Counted from the stretch's first letter, positions 1 to 7,023 are shown. The stretch is DNA of 9,266 bases from Betaproteobacteria bacterium (GCA_005888955.1 VBCS01000212.1:1-9266); one strand, 5' to 3'. Notes: generated by a model not told the origin, from the letters alone. Numbers and translations: made by a program.

Positions 1-321
1 CCGATCGCGGGCAACTTCGGTTCCGCAGAGCCGTATCGGGCAACGGGCTCCGCGCGGGTTCGGAATGTCATCCTGCCGCCTAAAGCGAGCCATCTCACGC
101 TCCCTCTCGTCAAGGAACTAGCGCTCGATCCGGCTGCGCGCGACTGGATCAATCGCTATGCGCCCGGCCCCGGAACGCCCTCCCCTCCGTCCGGAGCGCT
201 GGCCGATCTGCCGAATCTGCTGCATGCGGCAGACATCTGGTTCAGCGTCAAGAAGCACTGGTGCCTCGAGGCGCAGCGCCTGGTTCGCGCGGCGCGGAAG
301 AGCGCTGCGCCGCTACAATAG
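1..321 (+). CDS. Alpha/beta-hydrolase-like protein, C-terminal part (5' end outside window)
   Basis: Frame 1 is open from the first base to a TAG at 319-321, giving the last 106 residues of a protein whose start lies upstream. Its C-terminal ~85 residues align closely with the end of the complete hydrolase at 1749-2810. Shared blocks are VRNV, LP, an S-H pair (KASHL here, EYSHV there), DPA-RDWIN, AAD-W and HW-LEAQR-VRA. The conserved S-H is likely the catalytic histidine of an alpha/beta-hydrolase triad; the serine nucleophile region is not in the window. The stop codon is followed at once by an ATG of the next reading frame, and the next gene probably starts 33 bases later, so the two are very likely cotranscribed. 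The substrate is unknown. Homology to the downstream gene is seen directly; the hydrolase function is inferred from that paralog. Confidence 0.8.
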   Translation, partial: PIAGNFGSAEPYRATGSARVRNVILPPKASHLTLPLVKELALDPAARDWINRYAPGPGTPSPPSGALADLPNLLHAADIWFSVKKHWCLEAQRLVRAARKSAAPLQ

Positions 322-342
322 ATGGCACGGTTATCGCTTTCC

Positions 343-347
343 GGAAG
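343..347 (+). promoter_or_regulatory. Ribosome binding site for the condensation-like gene
   Basis: GGAAG lies 7 bases before the ATG at 355. The alternative in-frame ATG at 322 directly follows the TAG of the previous gene and has no comparable site. This favours 355 as the start. Confidence 0.5.
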
Positions 348-354
348 CAGTGAC

Positions 355-1752
355 ATGCAGAAGATTCATCGGGCTATGGCTGCTCCTGACGTTACCGTAC
401 AGCGCGCTCCCCGCGGCACGAATACTTTGCAAGATCTGCAATCCGGCCGGCAGGACAAGCTGCGCGGCAAGCTCAATCTGTTCCAGGCCATGATGTTGCG
501 CTGGCGTGAGCTCCACCCCTACATTGCCGTGCATATCGTGCGCTTGAATCAGCCGCTCGAGCCCGCGCAGCTCAAGCGGCGCATCGAAGGCCGACTCGAA
601 ACTGCGGGGCTGACCGGCCTCGTTCTCGATCGCAGGCACGGACGTTTCGAGTTCCGCGGCGGGGCCGCGGCGATCGAACTGACCATCCTGGCCGTCGGCA
701 GCGACGCGAACCACGTCACTGAACGGGAGATTGAGCGCCAGCTCAACCTGTCGTTTCCTCCGGATGGTGCGTTCGTCCCGTTCCGTTTCTTCGCCGTCGA
801 CGCCGGCGCCTCGTTCTACCTCGGTCTCGCCTATGATCATTTCATCGCCGGCGGCGATTCGATCGCGGTCCTGCTCGAGAAGCTTTGCGATGACTATGCG
901 ACCGATGGAACGCAGGCCGCTGCACCGTGGGCTCCGCAGCGCTACCCGCGCACGTTCAGTTGGCTGTTCCTGCGGCATATGCGCCGAACCGTTGCAGGCT
1001 TCGCGCGCCTGCCGTCGCTGGCGCTAAATTGCCGGCGTGCGTTCCGGGCTCCATGCCGCGCCGGGCAGGATCCCGCGAACGGCTTTCTCTCGGCCCGTAT
1101 CGGGCCCCCCGCATTTGCCGCGGTCGTGCGGACGGCCAAGGCTTGGGGCGTGACGGTGAACGATTTGTTTCTGGCGGCATTGCTGCTCGCACTGGCGCCG
1201 GTCGCCGCGAAGCGCGCCACGTCCCACCATCGCAAGGAGCTCGCCGTCGCGTCGATCGTCAACCTCCGCCGGGAATTCGAGGCGAGCGCCGGTGAAACGT
1301 TCGGCCAGTTCCTGACTTCGCTTCGCGTTTCACACCTTGTTCCACCCGGCATCGGGTTGCCTCAACTCACGCGAGAAATCCACATGCAAACCGCGCGCAT
1401 CAAGGAACACAAACTCTACCTGCAGACATTGCTGGCGCTGGGCTGGGTGGCGTTCGCGTGGCGCTTCCTCGGGCCGGATCGGCGACAATGCTTTCTCGCC
1501 AAGCACTATCCGATCTGGGCCGGGATCACCAGTCTGAACATAGATTCGCTATGGGTCGATCTGCGCGCCGGCGCGCCGGCGGAATACCTGCGGGCCGTCC
1601 CCACGGGACCGCTCGCACCCCTGGTCGTGGCCGCGACCACGCTGGGCGGAGTCTTGCAGCTCGGATTTTCGTTCCGCGCCGCAGACATCAGCCGCGAGAC
1701 CGTCGAGCGCGTGGCTGCCGAATTCATCCGCCACATCGAGGCCCTCGAATGA
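355..1752 (+). CDS. NRPS condensation-domain/acyltransferase-like protein
   Basis: This encodes 465 residues from the ATG at 355; an in-frame ATG at 322 would add 11 residues, but the ribosome binding site favours 355. The two-lobed layout fits the superfamily of NRPS condensation domains, PapA and WS/DGAT acyltransferases (CoA-dependent acyltransferase fold). The HHxxxDG motif is represented by DHFIAGGDS at residues 161-169: the second His (H162) is kept, the first is Asp, and the motif Asp is Gly with an Asp one residue later. The second lobe has a VNDLFLAALLLAL helix (about 268-280), followed by an ASIVNLRREF segment (299-308) resembling the P-x-NLR region of these enzymes, and a SLNIDSL segment near 393-399. 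It probably transfers an acyl group to a hydroxyl or amine acceptor, but neither donor nor acceptor can be read. It has no signal peptide and is a stand-alone protein with no carrier domain. Its stop overlaps the start of the downstream hydrolase (ATGA), and paralogous hydrolases flank it on both sides. The altered motif means it could have an atypical mechanism or be inactive. Confidence 0.65.
   Translation: MQKIHRAMAAPDVTVQRAPRGTNTLQDLQSGRQDKLRGKLNLFQAMMLRWRELHPYIAVHIVRLNQPLEPAQLKRRIEGRLETAGLTGLVLDRRHGRFEFRGGAAAIELTILAVGSDANHVTEREIERQLNLSFPPDGAFVPFRFFAVDAGASFYLGLAYDHFIAGGDSIAVLLEKLCDDYATDGTQAAAPWAPQRYPRTFSWLFLRHMRRTVAGFARLPSLALNCRRAFRAPCRAGQDPANGFLSARIGPPAFAAVVRTAKAWGVTVNDLFLAALLLALAPVAAKRATSHHRKELAVASIVNLRREFEASAGETFGQFLTSLRVSHLVPPGIGLPQLTREIHMQTARIKEHKLYLQTLLALGWVAFAWRFLGPDRRQCFLAKHYPIWAGITSLNIDSLWVDLRAGAPAEYLRAVPTGPLAPLVVAATTLGGVLQLGFSFRAADISRETVERVAAEFIRHIEALE
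1738..1741 (+). promoter_or_regulatory. Ribosome binding site for the downstream hydrolase
   Basis: GAGG lies 7 bases before the ATG at 1749, inside the end of the preceding gene. It supports 1749 as the start, giving an ATGA stop/start overlap and translational coupling. Confidence 0.5.
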
Positions 1753-2810
1753 ACCGCTCCCCCCTGGCATCGCGCTTCGCAGCTGCGGCTGCACTCGGCT
1801 TTCTTGTCGCGGCGGGCGCGTCCGGGCAGGCTCCCGTCGCCGCCGCGACTGAACGTCCCGTTCCGGGCAGCGTCGTCAAATCGATCGCCCTCGACGCCTC
1901 GGTCGAAGAACGAATCCTTGCGCTCGATCCCGAGCACATCACCGAGGCGGACGTGCGCTCGACGCTCGCTGCCGGACCGACGCCGAGAATCTTGCTGTTC
2001 CACGGCGGCGTGTACCCGGTGCATCTGCTGATGGAGTCGTTCTCGCGCTTTCTCACCGGAATGGGCTATCCGGAAGAGCGCATTCGCGATGCCGGCGATG
2101 GCAGCCTGTCGCGCAGCCCTTACGAGCCGGGCGACCGGCAAGCCGGCCTGATCGCCTGGTATTACGAGCGCGAAGGCGTGCGTGCCATTCTGGTCGGTCA
2201 CAGTCAGGGCGGTATCCAGGTGGTAAAGATCCTGCACGAGCTCGCCGGCTCGTTCGGCGACAAGCTGCGCATTTTCAATCCGCTTACCGGAGAGTTCGAA
2301 GAGCGCACGACGATCGTCGATCCGCTGACCGGGCGCGAGCGGCCGATCGTAGGCGTTTCCGTCGCGGCCGCAGCAGCGGTTGGCACCGGAGGCTGGGCAT
2401 TGGCACTGCCGATCCACTGGATGGTGTTGAGCCGCGTGCGCTCGATCCCGGATACCGTCGACGAGTTCACGGGCTACCGCATCGGAATCGATTTCTTCGC
2501 GTGGGATGGACCGGGGCTCGAGGGCGTGAAAACCTTTTACGCAGCCGGCAAGTCGAGCGTCCGTAACGTCACGCTGCCGGCCGAGTACTCGCACGTGTTC
2601 GTGCCTGGTACCGCACAACTCGCCGAAGATCCGGCGCTGCGCGACTGGATCAATGCCTTCGACCCGGAGAATCCGGCCCGCAGCTCGCCGCTGCCGCAGC
2701 AAGGTGCCTCAAACATCATGTGGGCTGCCGATGTCTGGCACAGTATCAAGCGGCACTGGACCCTGGAGGCGCAACGCTTCGTCCGCGCCCGGCGCGCGGC
2801 GACGAACTGA
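1749..2810 (+). CDS. Exported alpha/beta hydrolase (lipase/esterase-like)
   Basis: This encodes 353 residues. The frame stays open upstream, but the ATG at 1749 has a GAGG site at good spacing and begins a typical signal peptide: a basic n-region (MNRS...R9), an Ala/Leu-rich core at about 10-24 and small residues for cleavage near 23-28. There is no lipobox cysteine, so a soluble periplasmic or secreted protein is likely. Alpha/beta-hydrolase marks are an ILLFHGG strand-turn (81-87, a plausible oxyanion region) and the nucleophile elbow GHSQGG (150-155, Ser152). A candidate catalytic His is H282 in an S-H pair that is conserved in the paralog ending at 321. The acidic member of the triad is not certain (D235 or D248 are possible). 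A hydrophobic Ala/Gly-rich stretch at about 202-226 could be a lid or membrane-contact segment. The fold suggests ester or thioester hydrolysis or acyl transfer; the substrate is unknown. It is translationally coupled to the condensation-like gene, which suggests that the two act on the same compound. Confidence 0.75.
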   Translation: MNRSPLASRFAAAAALGFLVAAGASGQAPVAAATERPVPGSVVKSIALDASVEERILALDPEHITEADVRSTLAAGPTPRILLFHGGVYPVHLLMESFSRFLTGMGYPEERIRDAGDGSLSRSPYEPGDRQAGLIAWYYEREGVRAILVGHSQGGIQVVKILHELAGSFGDKLRIFNPLTGEFEERTTIVDPLTGRERPIVGVSVAAAAAVGTGGWALALPIHWMVLSRVRSIPDTVDEFTGYRIGIDFFAWDGPGLEGVKTFYAAGKSSVRNVTLPAEYSHVFVPGTAQLAEDPALRDWINAFDPENPARSSPLPQQGASNIMWAADVWHSIKRHWTLEAQRFVRARRAATN

Positions 2811-2835
2811 TGCGTCGCTGACGGCCGGGGCGACG

Positions 2836-2864
2836 TTGCTCCGGACGGCGAAGCAGGCGATAAT
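2836..2864 (+). promoter_or_regulatory. Candidate sigma-70 promoter for the fatty-acid-synthase-like operon
   Basis: TTGCTC (2836-2841) and GATAAT (2859-2864) are separated by 17 bases; the -10 matches TATAAT at five of six positions, the -35 only at the TTG. It sits in the only real intergenic gap (2811-2957, 147 bases), in a short A/T-rich patch that stands out from the G/C-rich surroundings. Transcription would begin near 2871, leaving a leader of about 87 bases before the ATG at 2958. A weak inverted repeat (GCGACG 2799-2804 / CGTCGC 2813-2818) spans the previous stop but lacks a T-run, so it is not called a terminator. Confidence 0.4.
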
Positions 2865-2957
2865 TAATGATTGCCCGGAAGGCAGAGCCTCGATGGCACT
2901 GCAGCCGCCTGCCCGGCGCCGCGTCCGGACGTTCCGGACCCCCAAAGCCACCGATCG

Positions 2958-3713
2958 ATGTCAGCTCCCTTAGTCGGTAAGGTTGCGCTCGTCACGGGCG
3001 CCTCGCGCGGCATCGGGCGTGCCATCGCGCAAAAGCTCGCCTCCGCCGGCTGCGATGTCGCGATCAACTATTACAATAGCGCCGAAGAGGCTGAAGCGCT
3101 CTGCGTCGAGATCCGTGGCATGGGCCGGCGCGCATGTGCTCTGCAGGCGAGCGTCGGCATCCCCGACAGCGTCGACGACATGTTTGCCGAGCTCGGCAAG
3201 CACTTCGACCGTCTGGACATCCTGGTCAGCAACGCGGCCAGCGGCGTGCTCAAGCCCGCGCTGGAAATGACGCTCAAACACTGGCGCTGGTGCCTGGAGA
3301 CCAATGCGCTGGCGCTGAACTTGCTGGCACAGCGCGCCGTGCCGTTGATGCGCGCCGGCGCCAGCATAATTGCCATGTCGAGCCTGGGCGCATCGCGAGC
3401 GATGCCCGACTACGGCTTCATAGGCGCGTCGAAGGCCGCGCTCGAGTCGCTGGTGCGCACGCTCGCGCAGGAGTTGGGCCCGCGGCGGATCCGCGTCAAC
3501 GCGGTCAGCGCCGGCGTCGTCGATACCGATGCCTTGCGCTATTTTCCTAATCGGGAGGAGCTGCTGGCGAATTTCGCCCGCCGCACGCCCGCCGGCCCAG
3601 TGCTCACGCCGCAGGACGTCGCCGGCGCGGTTTACCTGCTTTGCCTTCCGGAAGCGGCGATGATCACCGGGCATACACTGGTGGTGGATGGCGGGTTCTG
3701 CATTTCCGGCTAG
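2958..3713 (+). CDS. fabL-like: FabL-type enoyl-ACP reductase (SDR family)
   Basis: This encodes 251 residues. The ATG at 2958 was chosen because the SDR core starts right after it (VGKVALVTGASRGIG, residues 6-20); an upstream in-frame TTG at 2871 would add a low-complexity tail. The N-terminal TGASRGIG (13-20) binds NAD(P)H and SNAAS (91-95) is the NNAG equivalent. The active site is Y152 and K159 (DYGFIGASK), a Y-x6-K spacing. The Y-x3-K spacing of FabG reductases is absent because the residue four before K159 is Ile. Y-x6-K is the hallmark of FabL and other SDR enoyl-ACP reductases. The segment VDTDALRYFPNREELL (188-203), followed by a TPAG and an MITGHTLVVDGG end, strongly resembles Bacillus FabL as I remember it. 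The predicted role is reduction of trans-2-enoyl-ACP to saturated acyl-ACP, in the cytoplasm. It is followed 14 bases later by a FabG paralog, so the pair supplies the two reductive steps. Family is well supported; the carrier preference is inferred from context. Confidence 0.8.
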   Translation: MSAPLVGKVALVTGASRGIGRAIAQKLASAGCDVAINYYNSAEEAEALCVEIRGMGRRACALQASVGIPDSVDDMFAELGKHFDRLDILVSNAASGVLKPALEMTLKHWRWCLETNALALNLLAQRAVPLMRAGASIIAMSSLGASRAMPDYGFIGASKAALESLVRTLAQELGPRRIRVNAVSAGVVDTDALRYFPNREELLANFARRTPAGPVLTPQDVAGAVYLLCLPEAAMITGHTLVVDGGFCISG

Positions 3714-3727
3714 GCGCTGAAACAGGC

Positions 3728-4480
3728 ATGGACGCGCGACTCACGGACAAAGTGGCGATCGTCACCGGCGGCAGCCGGGGCATCGGTCGCGCGATCGTCG
3801 AGCTCCTCGCGGCCGAAGGCGCGGACGTGACCTTCTTCTATCGTGACAACGCGCCCGCCGCCGAAGAGGTCGTTAGCGCGGGCAAGGCAGCGGGGCGGCG
3901 CATCGCGGCGGACAAGGTGGATATCCGCGATTCCGCGGCATGCGCGGCTGCCGTCGAACGCATCGCCGAGCGCTGCGGCCGGATCGACGTTCTGGTGAAC
4001 AATGCCGGCATCATCCGCGACAACCAGCTTGCCGCCTTCGACGACGACGAAGTGCGCGATGTGCTCGATACCAACATCGGCGGAGCGTTCAACGTCGCGC
4101 GCGCAGTCGTCCCGCACATGATCGTGCAGCGTGCGGGCAAGATCATCAACGTGAGCTCGGTCGCCGGCGAAAAGGGCGGGCGCGGCCAGACCAACTACGC
4201 GGCAAGCAAGGGCGCGATCAATGCCTTTACACGCGCCCTCGCGGTCGAGCTGGCGCCGCGCAAGATCACGGTGAACTGTGTCGCGCCCGGCGTCATCGAC
4301 ACCGAGATGTCGCAGCAGGTGCGGGCGATGGCGGGCGACGAGGTCAAGTCGCGGATACTGCTCAGGCGCTACGGCAAGCCCGAGGAGGTTGCCTATGCGG
4401 TCTGGTTTCTCGCTTCCCCGTACGCTGATTACGTAACGGGTCAGGTATTCAATGTCGATGGCGGCTTCAAAATGGAGTGA
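3728..4480 (+). CDS. fabG-like: 3-oxoacyl-ACP reductase (FabG-type SDR)
   Basis: This encodes 250 residues, the usual FabG length. The ATG at 3728 places the core correctly: TGGSRGIG (13-20) for the cofactor, NNAG (91-94), N116 in DTNIGGAFN, S144 in NVSS, and Y157/K161 in YAASK. This is the complete classical Asn-Ser-Tyr-Lys tetrad. The VAPGVIDTEM motif (185-194) and the C-terminal YVTGQVFNVDGG (235-246) are typical of FabG and PhaB-like enzymes. It should reduce 3-oxoacyl-ACP to 3-hydroxyacyl-ACP with NADPH in the cytoplasm. Placed between the FabL-type reductase and the carrier protein, it most likely serves the same dedicated elongation cycle rather than housekeeping fatty-acid synthesis. 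The Shine-Dalgarno match is weak, so coupling to the upstream gene (14-base gap) is likely. Confidence 0.88.
   Translation: MDARLTDKVAIVTGGSRGIGRAIVELLAAEGADVTFFYRDNAPAAEEVVSAGKAAGRRIAADKVDIRDSAACAAAVERIAERCGRIDVLVNNAGIIRDNQLAAFDDDEVRDVLDTNIGGAFNVARAVVPHMIVQRAGKIINVSSVAGEKGGRGQTNYAASKGAINAFTRALAVELAPRKITVNCVAPGVIDTEMSQQVRAMAGDEVKSRILLRRYGKPEEVAYAVWFLASPYADYVTGQVFNVDGGFKME
4474..4477 (+). promoter_or_regulatory. Ribosome binding site for the acyl carrier protein
   Basis: GGAG lies 8 bases before the ATG at 4486, within the last codons of the reductase gene. It decides the start at 4486 over the GTG at 4477, which overlaps this site. Confidence 0.5.
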
Positions 4481-4485
4481 GCGGA

Positions 4486-4914
4486 ATGGCGAATGCAGAG
4501 ATCACCAAGGAAGAAATCCAGGCGGTTTTCCCCAAGGTTGCGGAAACGATGGCCGACGCGCTCGGCTGCGACGTCGATCAGGTCAAGCTCGACGTTTCGC
4601 TGATCGAGGGCCTCGATGCGGAGTCGATCGATTTCCTCGACATGGTCTTCCGCCTCGAGCGGGCGTTCAAGATCAAGATCCCGCGCGGCAAGATTATCGA
4701 GAATGCGCGCGGCGACATGCCCGAGTCGGAATTCGAGCAGAAAGGCGTCCTGACCCTGGCCGGTTTGGCGCAGCTCAAGAGCTATCTCTCCGAGATTCCG
4801 GCAGAGCGGTTCGGCAACCCGATGAAGGTCGCCGACATCCCGCGGCTGTTCACGCCGGAGACCTTCTGCAAGCTGGTGATCCAGGCGCAGCGGGAAGCGC
4901 AGCCGGCGGCCTGA
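4486..4914 (+). CDS. Extended acyl carrier protein, AcpXL-like
   Basis: This encodes 142 residues from the ATG at 4486. The acyl carrier core spans about residues 5-103. The phosphopantetheine serine is S47 in GLDAESIDFLDMVFRLE, with the usual D-S-L replaced by E-S-I. The following helix and IKIP turn (about 51-66) and the longer acidic loop to SYLSEIP resemble AcpXL, the rhizobial carrier for very-long-chain acyl groups, as I recall it. A typical ACP is about 80 residues and AcpXL about 92. This protein carries a further ~38 residues (about 104-142, with a RFGNP...DIPRLFTPETFCKLV pattern) that I cannot assign to a known domain. It probably tethers the growing chain for the surrounding KS, KR, DH and ER enzymes and is activated by the AcpS domain encoded at 8312. 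The tail may be a docking element for partner enzymes (inference). Confidence 0.85.
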   Translation: MANAEITKEEIQAVFPKVAETMADALGCDVDQVKLDVSLIEGLDAESIDFLDMVFRLERAFKIKIPRGKIIENARGDMPESEFEQKGVLTLAGLAQLKSYLSEIPAERFGNPMKVADIPRLFTPETFCKLVIQAQREAQPAA

Positions 4915-4937
4915 GATCCAAGGAATTCCAGCACCGC

Positions 4938-5693
4938 ATGAACGATCACTTCGCGGCTTTCTCCTTCGTCGACCGGATCATCGACCTCGAGGCGGGCATG
5001 CACGCGCGCGGAACGTTTGCCGTGCCGGAGAATCTGGCTGCGTTCCCCGCCTGCCTGGTCGCCGAAGCAGTCGGCCAGCTCGCAGCATGGATCGCGATGT
5101 CCAGCATCGATTTTCGCGGCCGGCCGGTGGCGGCACTCGCCACCGAGACGATCTTTCACGGCGACGTCGTGCCCGGTTCGCGGCTCGAGCTTAGCGTGGA
5201 GATCGAAGCTCTCGACGACGAGGCCGTTGCTTACGGAGGCTCTGCGCGCTTCGACGGCGCGACGGTCATCGAGCTCAGGCACTGCCTGGGCCCGATGCTG
5301 CCGGTGCAGGAGTTCGATGCGCCCGAGGCGCTCCGCGAGCGGTTCCGCCTGCTGTGCGCGACGGGTGCACCTGCCGGCCGTTTCCGCGGCGTCGCCACGC
5401 CCGAGCTCATCGCACTCGAAGTCAGCACGGACAAATCGGCGCGCGCACTGCTTCAAGTGCCGCGGTCCGCGCCGTTCTTTGCCGATCACTTTCCGCGGCG
5501 ACCGGTATTTCCCGCAACGCTGCTTCTGGACAGCCAGATCCGTCTGGCAATGGATCTCGCCCGTGCGGCGATGGGTTCCGCGAAGGGGGTGGCGCTCGTG
5601 AGCGACATCGGCGGCACCATTCGCCTCTCGGCCACGATCGACGGTCGCAGAGTCGCCACGGCGCGGCTGGATGTCGCGGCGCGGGGGCATTGA
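4938..5693 (+). CDS. Double-hotdog 3-hydroxyacyl-ACP dehydratase-like protein
   Basis: This encodes 251 residues, about twice a FabZ, with two hotdog-like halves. The C-terminal half has the FabA/FabZ signature DHFPRRPVFPATLLLD: H184 with an acidic residue, D198, exactly 14 positions later, as in FabA (His/Asp) and FabZ (His/Glu). The N-terminal half has the helix LVAEAVGQLAAW (40-51) with E43 at the matching acidic position, but V29 where the histidine should be. In these enzymes the active site is built from His of one hotdog and Asp/Glu of the other, so H184 and E43 could form a single composite site within one chain (inference). The predicted reaction is dehydration of 3-hydroxyacyl-ACP to trans-2-enoyl-ACP in the cytoplasm. 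It starts 23 bases after the ACP stop, with AAGGA about 13 bases upstream (long spacing). The next gene's ATG follows its TGA directly. A non-catalytic hotdog or thioesterase role is possible but less likely. Confidence 0.72.
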   Translation: MNDHFAAFSFVDRIIDLEAGMHARGTFAVPENLAAFPACLVAEAVGQLAAWIAMSSIDFRGRPVAALATETIFHGDVVPGSRLELSVEIEALDDEAVAYGGSARFDGATVIELRHCLGPMLPVQEFDAPEALRERFRLLCATGAPAGRFRGVATPELIALEVSTDKSARALLQVPRSAPFFADHFPRRPVFPATLLLDSQIRLAMDLARAAMGSAKGVALVSDIGGTIRLSATIDGRRVATARLDVAARGH

Positions 5694-7004
5694 ATGGCAG
5701 CCAGACGCCGCGTCGCGATCACGGGTCTCGGGCTCGTTACGCCTGTAGGCAACGATGTCGCCGCGACCTGGGCCGCGCTGCTCGCCTGCAAAAGCGGCGG
5801 CGCCGCGATCAGCCTGTTCGATGCATCCGGTTTTCCAGTCCGCATCGCCGCCGAGGTCAAGGATTTCGATCCCGCGGAGGTGATCGGCGATCGCAAGCTG
5901 CTCAAGTTCGCGAATCGCTCGCACGGTTTCGCGCTCGCGGCCGCCGAACAGGCGCTGGCCGACGCGGACATTCGCCCGATGCCGGCAACCGGCAACCGCT
6001 GGGGCTGCGCGGTCGGCACGGGCATGATGGGGGTCGATTTCGCGGAGCTCGTCGCCGTGCACGAGCACAGCGCCGCCGGTGGCGAGCTCGATGCGACACG
6101 GTTGCTTACCGATGCGTCGGCGAACAACCCGCTGGTATTCTGCCGCAGCCAGTCGACGACCGGCCTATCGCTGCTCACGCGTCGGCATGACATTCGGGGT
6201 TACGCGACGTCGGTGCATACGGCGTGCGCCTCCGGCGGTCAGGCGATCGGCACCGCGCTCAAGCTGATCCGCCGCGGGGCCGTCGATTACGCGCTTGCCG
6301 GCGGATTCGATTCCATGATCAGCCCCGTCGGCATCGCCGGTTTCTGCCTGCTTTCCGCGCTCTCGGTGGACAACGAGATGCCGGAGCGCGCGAGCCGCCC
6401 ATTCGACGCGACGCGCAACGGTTTCCTGCTCGGCGAGGGCGCCGGATTTCTGGTGCTCGAGGAATGGGAGTCGGCGCGGCGGCGCGGCGCGCACATTTAT
6501 GCCGAGCTCGCCGGCGACGGTAACTCGCTATCGAGCTACCGCATTACCGATTCCCCGCCGGACGGCGACGGGCCGATCCAGTCGATGCGCCAGGCGCTCG
6601 CCGACGCCGGTGCAACCATCGACGACGTCGATTACATCAATGCCCACGGGACGTCGACGTTCATGAACGATCGCAGCGAAAGCGCGGCGATTCGCGCCGT
6701 GTTCGCCTCGCGCGTCAAGGACGTCGCAGTGAGCTCGACCAAGAGCTCGATGGGCCATCTCATCGCCGCGGCGGGGGCGGTGGAAGTGGCGATCTGCGCG
6801 CTGGCGATCCACAACGGTGAGCTGCCGGTAAACGCCAACTTGCGCGAACAGGATCCCGAGTGCGATCTCGCACTGGTGCGCGACGTGCCCGAACGACGCC
6901 GCGTGCGGATCGCGATGTCGAACTCGTTCGGCTTCGGCGTTTCCAACAGTTGCGTCTGCCTGCGGCGGCCGGATGCCGTGGACGGCGCCGGCTTCCGCGC
7001 CTGA
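5694..7004 (+). CDS. Beta-ketoacyl-ACP synthase, FabF/KAS II type (catalytically complete)
   Basis: This encodes 436 residues with an ATG directly after the previous TGA (TGAATG), so it is probably translationally coupled. The thiolase-fold ketosynthase begins at RRVAITGLGLVTPVGN (5-20). The nucleophile is C178 in HTACASGGQAIG. The malonyl-decarboxylating histidines are H318 in NAHGTST and H355 in SSMGHLIAAAG, and the conserved Lys is K350 in SSTKS. The C-terminal SNSFGFGVSNS (409-419) carries GV in place of the usual GG of the FGFGGTN loop, next to the phenylalanine gate, a small change that could affect chain selection. It should condense acyl groups with malonyl-ACP to extend the chain. 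The adjacent ketosynthase-like gene lacks the cysteine, so the two may form a KS/chain-length-factor-like heterodimer. It also recalls the paired fabF genes of the rhizobial acpXL locus. Confidence 0.88.
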   Translation: MAARRRVAITGLGLVTPVGNDVAATWAALLACKSGGAAISLFDASGFPVRIAAEVKDFDPAEVIGDRKLLKFANRSHGFALAAAEQALADADIRPMPATGNRWGCAVGTGMMGVDFAELVAVHEHSAAGGELDATRLLTDASANNPLVFCRSQSTTGLSLLTRRHDIRGYATSVHTACASGGQAIGTALKLIRRGAVDYALAGGFDSMISPVGIAGFCLLSALSVDNEMPERASRPFDATRNGFLLGEGAGFLVLEEWESARRRGAHIYAELAGDGNSLSSYRITDSPPDGDGPIQSMRQALADAGATIDDVDYINAHGTSTFMNDRSESAAIRAVFASRVKDVAVSSTKSSMGHLIAAAGAVEVAICALAIHNGELPVNANLREQDPECDLALVRDVPERRRVRIAMSNSFGFGVSNSCVCLRRPDAVDGAGFRA

Positions 7005-7023
7005 TCCATCGCCGACTTTCCGC

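Noticed and set aside
1506..2702. Minus-strand open frame of 398 codons opposite the hydrolase
   Set aside because: The plus strand has a signal peptide and a GHSQGG motif in frame; the antisense translation has low complexity and no motifs.
2799..2818. Inverted repeat GCGACG/CGTCGC around the hydrolase stop codon as a terminator
   Set aside because: The stem is only six base pairs with an eight-base loop and no T-run follows, so it is not a convincing intrinsic terminator.
2893..2973. Possible 26-residue leader peptide starting at ATG 2893
   Set aside because: It has no ribosome binding site worth noting, an Arg/Pro-rich sequence typical of chance frames, and it overlaps the start of the FabL-type gene.
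4782..6068. Minus-strand open frame of 428 codons opposite the dehydratase and ketosynthase
   Set aside because: It is an antisense shadow of high-GC coding DNA; it has no family motifs and crosses a gene boundary on the other strand.
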